Shown one piece after another: positions 15,375-19,037 of a stretch of 19,037 nucleotides of DNA. The translations under genes and the position numbers were made by a program. Under the pieces are notes generated by a model, which did not search any database, was not told the origin of the DNA, and saw only the letters and a list, made by a program, of their open reading frames with translations. Numbering within the stretch: the stretch's first letter is position 1; the number at the start of each line of letters is the position of its first letter. The stretch is from JBBPZA01 sp038199375 (GTDB lineage Bacteria > Actinomycetota > Thermoleophilia > Solirubrobacterales > Solirubrobacteraceae): the NCBI GenBank assembly GCA_038199375.1, contig JBBPZA010000030.1:1-19037 (forward strand), written 5' to 3'.

Positions 15375-16606
15375 GAGGCGGCGGCGGCAGCCTGTCGAAA
15401 CGACGCCAAGTCTCCCCACTCGTCCGGCTCGTCGAGCGGATGCTTGTCGTAGGCGGCATAGCTCGCGTCCACCTCGGCCGCGGGCGGCGGGGAGAGCGCG
15501 GCGTGCCGCCGCCCTGTCGCGAGCTCGGGCGGCGCGATGCCGAGGTAGGCGTCGAACACCAAGCGGGTGAGGGCGCGCAGCCGGAAGGCCGAGATCACTC
15601 CGTGCATGACCGGGGGCGGCAGCTTCGGGATCAGCCGCTGAACCCCGAGCAGCCAGTTGAATTTCCACGCGTGCGCGCGTGAGAAGGCTCGGTAGCGCTC
15701 GAGCGCCTCCGCGCGGCTCGACGTCCCCTCGACGACCGCGCGCAGCTCGCGCCCGCAGGCGATCCCGAAGTAGAGCGCGGTGCGAATGCCCTCGGCCGTC
15801 GTCGGGAGGCAGTGGCCCGCCGAGTCGCCGACGAAGAAGGCTCCGTCCTCCACCGCGGGCCGGATCTTGTGGGGGATCCAGTTGCCCTGGTAGCGGACTG
15901 CCGGGATGTCGAGGTCGTCGGCGAGCGCGACGGTCGGCTCCTTGACGTGGTAGCGCGGGTCGAAGGAGCCGACCCCGACCCGCAGCTCGCCGTCCGCGGG
16001 GAACGACCACCCGTAGCCGGCCGGGACGTACTTGCGGTCGAACCAGATCTCCATCTCCTCACCCGCGCTGTGCGGATGGACCTCGAGTCCGCGCGAGAGC
16101 GTCGCCTCGGGCGGCTGCACGTTTGCGGCCCGCCCGAGGATCCGCCGCCAGCCGAGCGCGTCGACGAGCAGCGGGGCGCGCACATCGCCGCGGTCGGTGT
16201 GCACCACGTCGCCGGTGCGCCCGGAGACCTTGGCGGTCTCGAACTCCGCGTTGGCTCCGCACTGCTCCCACAGCAGCGCACACAGCGTCCGGTAGTCGAA
16301 GGTGGAGAAGCTCCAGGGCAGCGGCCAGCGGCTGGTGCCGTAAGGGGTGTGGACGACGAGCTCGGAGAAGCTCTGCTGGATCGATCCCTCGAGGCCCATG
16401 GCGTGCAGCCACGACGTCGGGATCCCGCACGCCGAAGTCTGGCGCTCACCGATCTCGTAGCGGTCGACGATCAGCACCCGCGCGCGCGTGTCGGCCAGCT
16501 CGCGCGCTACGGCGAGCCCGGCGAAGCTCGCCCCGCAGACGATGACGTCCCAGTCGCCCTCGAGCGGCGTACGCTCGTCACCTCGCTTGGTTGCGCGCAC
16601 CGGCAT
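15371..16606 (-). CDS. FAD-dependent oxidoreductase, geranylgeranyl-reductase family
   Basis: This flavoprotein of 411 residues belongs to the GGR/PHBH-like group. Known members reduce isoprenoid chains or hydroxylate aromatic rings. The N-terminal dinucleotide fold is VIVCGASFAGLAVARELA (G25-x-S27-x-x-G30). An SACGIP segment, a middle LLVDALGWRR strand and GYGWSFP...VGVG follow. The second FAD motif is FFVGDSAGHCLPTTAEGIRTALYFG (G260-G264). The C-terminal region (RAFSRAHAWKFNWLLGVQRLI) is typical of GGR-like enzymes. The ATG at 16606 is chosen over a long upstream frame because TACAAT lies 8 nt upstream and the Rossmann strand then starts near residue 20. mazF overlaps its 3' end. The substrate is unknown: reduction of menaquinone or lipid isoprenoids is a family-level guess. 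Confidence 0.85.
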   Translation of the reverse strand: MPVRATKRGDERTPLEGDWDVIVCGASFAGLAVARELADTRARVLIVDRYEIGERQTSACGIPTSWLHAMGLEGSIQQSFSELVVHTPYGTSRWPLPWSFSTFDYRTLCALLWEQCGANAEFETAKVSGRTGDVVHTDRGDVRAPLLVDALGWRRILGRAANVQPPEATLSRGLEVHPHSAGEEMEIWFDRKYVPAGYGWSFPADGELRVGVGSFDPRYHVKEPTVALADDLDIPAVRYQGNWIPHKIRPAVEDGAFFVGDSAGHCLPTTAEGIRTALYFGIACGRELRAVVEGTSSRAEALERYRAFSRAHAWKFNWLLGVQRLIPKLPPPVMHGVISAFRLRALTRLVFDAYLGIAPPELATGRRHAALSPPPAAEVDASYAAYDKHPLDEPDEWGDLASFRQAAAAAS

Positions 16607-16614
16607 GGAAGACG

Positions 16615-16620
16615 ATTGTA
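16615..16620 (-). promoter_or_regulatory. Candidate -10 element for the flavoprotein-mazF unit (leaderless)
   Basis: On the minus strand TACAAT, a near-consensus -10, ends 8 nt before the ATG at 16606. There is no Shine-Dalgarno between them. No -35 match is seen. This is the best-looking promoter hexamer in the window. Confidence 0.5.
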
Positions 16621-16674
16621 TGCGCGCCTGCCCACCCGCTCGTCCGCCGCGCCGAACGACCCGCCCCCGTTCGC

Positions 16675-16680
16675 TAACCT
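16675..16680 (+). promoter_or_regulatory. Candidate -10 element for rpsA (leaderless)
   Basis: TAACCT ends 9 nt before the rpsA ATG, with no purine-rich ribosome site in between. With the opposite-strand TACAAT it makes a divergent promoter region of 83 nt between the flavoprotein and rpsA starts. No -35 match is visible. Confidence 0.4.
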
Positions 16681-16689
16681 GCACGCCGA

Positions 16690-18120
16690 ATGGCGGAAAC
16701 CACAGCGGCTCCACCTCCCGCAGCCCAGATCGTCGCGGGATCCAACGGACTCCTCCTGGAGATAGACGGCCAGGTCGTACCGAACTACGACGCAACCCTC
16801 TCGCCCTTCGAGGAGGGAGACGTGGTCACCGGCAACGTCGTGCGCATCGACGCCGACGAGGTGCTGGTCGACATCGGCTACAAGTCCGAGGGGGTAATCC
16901 CCAACAACGAGCTGTCGATCCGCAAGTCGGTCGACCCCGGCGACGAGGTCTCGCTCGGCGAGGAGGTCGACGCGCTCGTCCTCACCAAGGAGGACCAGGA
17001 CGGCCGCCTGATCCTCTCCAAGAAGCGGGCGCGCTTCGAGAAGGCGTGGCGGCGCATCGAGGCAGCCGCCGAGTCCGGGGATCCCGTCATCGGCATCGTC
17101 ATCGAGGTCGTCAAGGGCGGCCTCATCGTCGACCTCGGGGTGCGCGGCTTCCTGCCCGCCTCGCTCGTCGACATCCGCCGTGTTCACGATCTCGAGGAGT
17201 TCCGCGACCAGACGCTCGAGTGCAAGGTGATCGAGCTCAACCGCTCGCGCAACAACGTCGTCCTTTCGCGTCGCGCGGTCCTCGAAGAGGAACGCAAAGA
17301 GGTCCGCGAGCAGATCCTCGAGCGGCTTCAGCCCGGCCAGATCGTCGAGGGGAAGATCTCGAACATCGTCGACTTCGGCGCTTTCGTCGACCTCCAGGGG
17401 ATCGACGGGCTGATCCACATCTCAGAGCTTTCATGGAGCCACGTCAACCACCCGTCCGAGGTGCTTGAGATCGGCAAGACCGTGCGCGTCAAGGTCCTCG
17501 ACATCGACCGCGACCGCCAGCGCATCTCGCTCGGCCTCAAGCAGACGCAGGAGGACCCGTGGCAGAAGGTCCTCAACGAGTACCGCCAGGGCGATGTGCT
17601 CGAGGGCAAGGTCACCAAGGTCGTCGCCTTTGGCGCCTTCATCGAGATCGTCCCCGGCGTCGAGGGCCTGGTACACATCTCCGAGCTGGCCGAGCACCAC
17701 GTCGAGGCTCCCGGTGAGGTCGTCACTCCCGGGGAGGACAAGTGGGTCCGGATCCTCGAGATCGACGAGGAGCGCCGCCGGATCTCGCTCTCGATCAAGC
17801 GCGCCGAGGCCAAGAACAACGCTTTCTCCGATCTCATCCCCGATGAGCTGAAGCAGCAGGTCGAGGACGCTCGCGCCGAGGATGCTGCGACCGCGGCATC
17901 GACCGAGGCAGCGCCGGCGGACGGCGAACCCGCTCCAGCCGAGAGCACAGAGGCTGAGGCTCCCGCGGAGGCGGCGCCCCCCACCGAGGACGTCCAGCAG
18001 GCGGCCGAGCCGGTGCCCGAGCTCGGCCTCTCCGAAGACGTCTTCGCGGACGCTCCCGCCGAGCCCGCGGAAGCTGCCGAGCAGCCGGACGAGAACCCGC
18101 CCGCCGACGACGAAACCTGA
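16690..18120 (+). CDS. rpsA: 30S ribosomal protein S1
   Basis: S1 binds mRNA on the small subunit and helps initiation on structured leaders. The 476-residue protein has four S1 (OB-fold) repeats, near residues 43-113, 130-197, 215-287 and 300-373. The last two carry the strongest signatures (DFGAFVDL...GLIHISEL and AFGAFIEI...GLVHISEL). The four-domain layout matches actinobacterial S1 and is shorter than the six-domain E. coli protein. From about residue 388 the tail is rich in Ala, Pro and Glu and is probably disordered. The start at ATG 16690 has no Shine-Dalgarno but a TAnnnT hexamer 9 nt upstream. coaE follows 19 nt later, a common actinobacterial pairing. The divergent neighbour is the flavoprotein-mazF unit. 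Confidence 0.96.
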   Translation: MAETTAAPPPAAQIVAGSNGLLLEIDGQVVPNYDATLSPFEEGDVVTGNVVRIDADEVLVDIGYKSEGVIPNNELSIRKSVDPGDEVSLGEEVDALVLTKEDQDGRLILSKKRARFEKAWRRIEAAAESGDPVIGIVIEVVKGGLIVDLGVRGFLPASLVDIRRVHDLEEFRDQTLECKVIELNRSRNNVVLSRRAVLEEERKEVREQILERLQPGQIVEGKISNIVDFGAFVDLQGIDGLIHISELSWSHVNHPSEVLEIGKTVRVKVLDIDRDRQRISLGLKQTQEDPWQKVLNEYRQGDVLEGKVTKVVAFGAFIEIVPGVEGLVHISELAEHHVEAPGEVVTPGEDKWVRILEIDEERRRISLSIKRAEAKNNAFSDLIPDELKQQVEDARAEDAATAASTEAAPADGEPAPAESTEAEAPAEAAPPTEDVQQAAEPVPELGLSEDVFADAPAEPAEAAEQPDENPPADDET

Positions 18121-18139
18121 GGCCCTAGCCCCGTCTATC

Positions 18140-18739
18140 GTGGCGCCGCCGGTTCCCTTCGTCGGCCTCACCGGGGCCATCTCGTCGGGCAAGTCGACCG
18201 CCCTTGGGGCGCTCGCACGCCTTGGCGCCGCGACCTTGTCGACCGACGAGGTCACGCACGAGATCCTCACCGCCTCCGAGACCGCGGACCGTTTGGCCAA
18301 GCGCTGGGGCGACGACATACGCGCCCACGGCGGCGGGGTTGACCGGGCAAAGGTGGGGGAGGTCGTCTTCGGCGATCCGGGGGAGTTGAAGTGGTTGGAG
18401 TCGGTGCTGCATCCCCTGGTCGGTGAGCGGATCGTGGGCTGGCGCGCGGAGCTTCCCGCTGAGACGCCCCTCGCCGTGGTCGAAGTCCCACTTCTCTTCG
18501 AGGCGGGCATGGAGGCTGTCTTCGACGGCACTCTCGTGGTCGTCGCCGGCGAGCGCCGCACCGAGTGGCTCGAGGCCCGAGGTGACCGCTCGGTCGAGGG
18601 GCGGGCGGGCCGCCAGCTCACCGAGGAGGACAAGGCGGCGCGCGCTACCTGGGTGGTCGAGAATCACGGGTCGCCGGCAGACCTCGAGGCGAAGCTCATG
18701 GACCTGTGGCCGCGCATGACGCGGAAGGACGCGCCGTGA
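18140..18739 (+). CDS. coaE: Dephospho-CoA kinase
   Basis: CoaE adds the 3'-phosphate in the last step of coenzyme A synthesis. From GTG 18140 it has 199 residues, the usual bacterial size, without the extra C-terminal domain found in mycobacterial CoaE. The Walker A loop is GAISSGKST (12-20), where most homologs read GGIGSGKST. It is followed by STDEVTHEIL, HPLVGERI, VVEVPLLFEAGME, and the RAGRQLTEEDKAARATWVVENHGS lid region. There is no Shine-Dalgarno. TAGCCC, 8 nt upstream, is a weak version of the -10-like pattern, so expression could also come from rpsA readthrough. Its end overlaps the lytic transglycosylase start as GTGA. Confidence 0.93.
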   Translation: MAPPVPFVGLTGAISSGKSTALGALARLGAATLSTDEVTHEILTASETADRLAKRWGDDIRAHGGGVDRAKVGEVVFGDPGELKWLESVLHPLVGERIVGWRAELPAETPLAVVEVPLLFEAGMEAVFDGTLVVVAGERRTEWLEARGDRSVEGRAGRQLTEEDKAARATWVVENHGSPADLEAKLMDLWPRMTRKDAP

Positions 18740-19037
18740 GGCGACGACCGCTGTTCCTCGGCCTGATCCTGATCGGCGCGATCGTCTTCGGCCTCTCGCG
18801 GATCGACGTCGGCGAGAAGGTGCGCGATTTGACCCTGCCGCTGCGCCACGACGACATCATCCGCCAGCAGGCGGATCGCTTCGACATCGACCCGGCGCTG
18901 ATCGCCGCCGTGATCAACCAGGAGTCGGGCTTCTCGGATCAGACTTCCAACGCGGGCGCGCGAGGCCTGATGCAGATCACGCCCGAGACGGCCGAGACGA
19001 TCGAGACGCTGTCGGGCGGCGAGACCTTCGTCTACGA
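18736..19037 (+). CDS. Lytic transglycosylase, SLT domain (3' end outside window)
   Basis: This is a predicted peptidoglycan-cleaving enzyme anchored in the membrane. From GTG 18736 (GTGA overlap with coaE) 100 residues are visible. An Arg-rich start is followed by one hydrophobic helix (about residues 5-20), a signal anchor, then a short linker and the SLT/Slt70-like catalytic domain: FDIDPALIAAVINQESGF with the catalytic Glu E63, and SNAGARGLMQITPETAE. The frame is open to the last base, so the C-terminus is missing. Pairing with coaE is seen in some actinobacteria. The cell-wall role is a family-level inference. Confidence 0.88.
   Translation, partial: MRRRPLFLGLILIGAIVFGLSRIDVGEKVRDLTLPLRHDDIIRQQADRFDIDPALIAAVINQESGFSDQTSNAGARGLMQITPETAETIETLSGGETFVY

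Noticed and set aside
16607..16795. Longer N-terminus for the flavoprotein, starting at 16795
   Set aside because: The extra residues are Arg/Gly-rich, lie over the rpsA start and promoter region, and precede the Rossmann strand by far more than usual.

Overview
The window is gene-dense, very GC-rich bacterial chromosome with short or negative intergenic gaps, many GTG starts and repeated 4-nt GTGA/ATGA gene overlaps. The his-trp junction, the YdcZ-type transporter beside polA, and the rpsA-coaE pair all fit a high-GC actinobacterium. Protein style, such as a PPi-type phosphofructokinase and a Pol I with Tyr in the O-helix, makes me lean towards the deep-branching class Thermoleophilia (Solirubrobacterales-like). 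That placement is an inference and was not tested. No phage, insertion sequence, rRNA, tRNA or CRISPR was seen.

Region 1 (1-7736, + strand) is a his/trp supra-operon: the 3' part of hisIE, then trpE, trpG, trpD, trpC, trpF, trpB and trpA. Together these form a complete set for chorismate to tryptophan. A small type II toxin-antitoxin pair (AbrB/MazE-like antitoxin plus PIN-domain VapC toxin) sits between trpE and trpG. It has its own promoter-like palindrome, and its toxin overlaps trpG by 4 nt. Two stacked GC hairpins lie at the end of trpA.

Region 2 (7782-10246, + strand) holds a 52-aa two-helix membrane protein, a phosphofructokinase with the residues expected of the pyrophosphate-dependent type, and an orphan branched-chain-amino-acid-type substrate-binding lipoprotein overlapping it by 4 nt.

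Region 3 (10261-11826, - strand) is a VapB(RHH)/VapC pair followed by a TIGR01777-type SDR epimerase. This VapC appears frameshifted just after its last catalytic motif.

Region 4 (11922-14963, + strand) is polA followed by a DMT/YdcZ-family membrane protein. Region 5 (15045-16606, - strand) is a geranylgeranyl-reductase-like flavoprotein with a MazF-type endoribonuclease overlapping its 3' end. Region 6 (16690-19037, + strand) is rpsA (ribosomal protein S1, four S1 domains), coaE, and the start of a lytic transglycosylase cut by the window edge.

Two themes stand out. First, three toxin genes (two VapC, one MazF) are wired into housekeeping transcription units within about 13 kb. Second, at least six start codons have a TAnnnT -10-like hexamer ending 7-9 nt upstream, and five of them lack a clear Shine-Dalgarno, which is the geometry of leaderless transcripts. 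I did not find an unmistakably new multi-gene system. The best candidates are the TA module embedded in the trp operon and the flavoprotein-MazF couple that faces rpsA.
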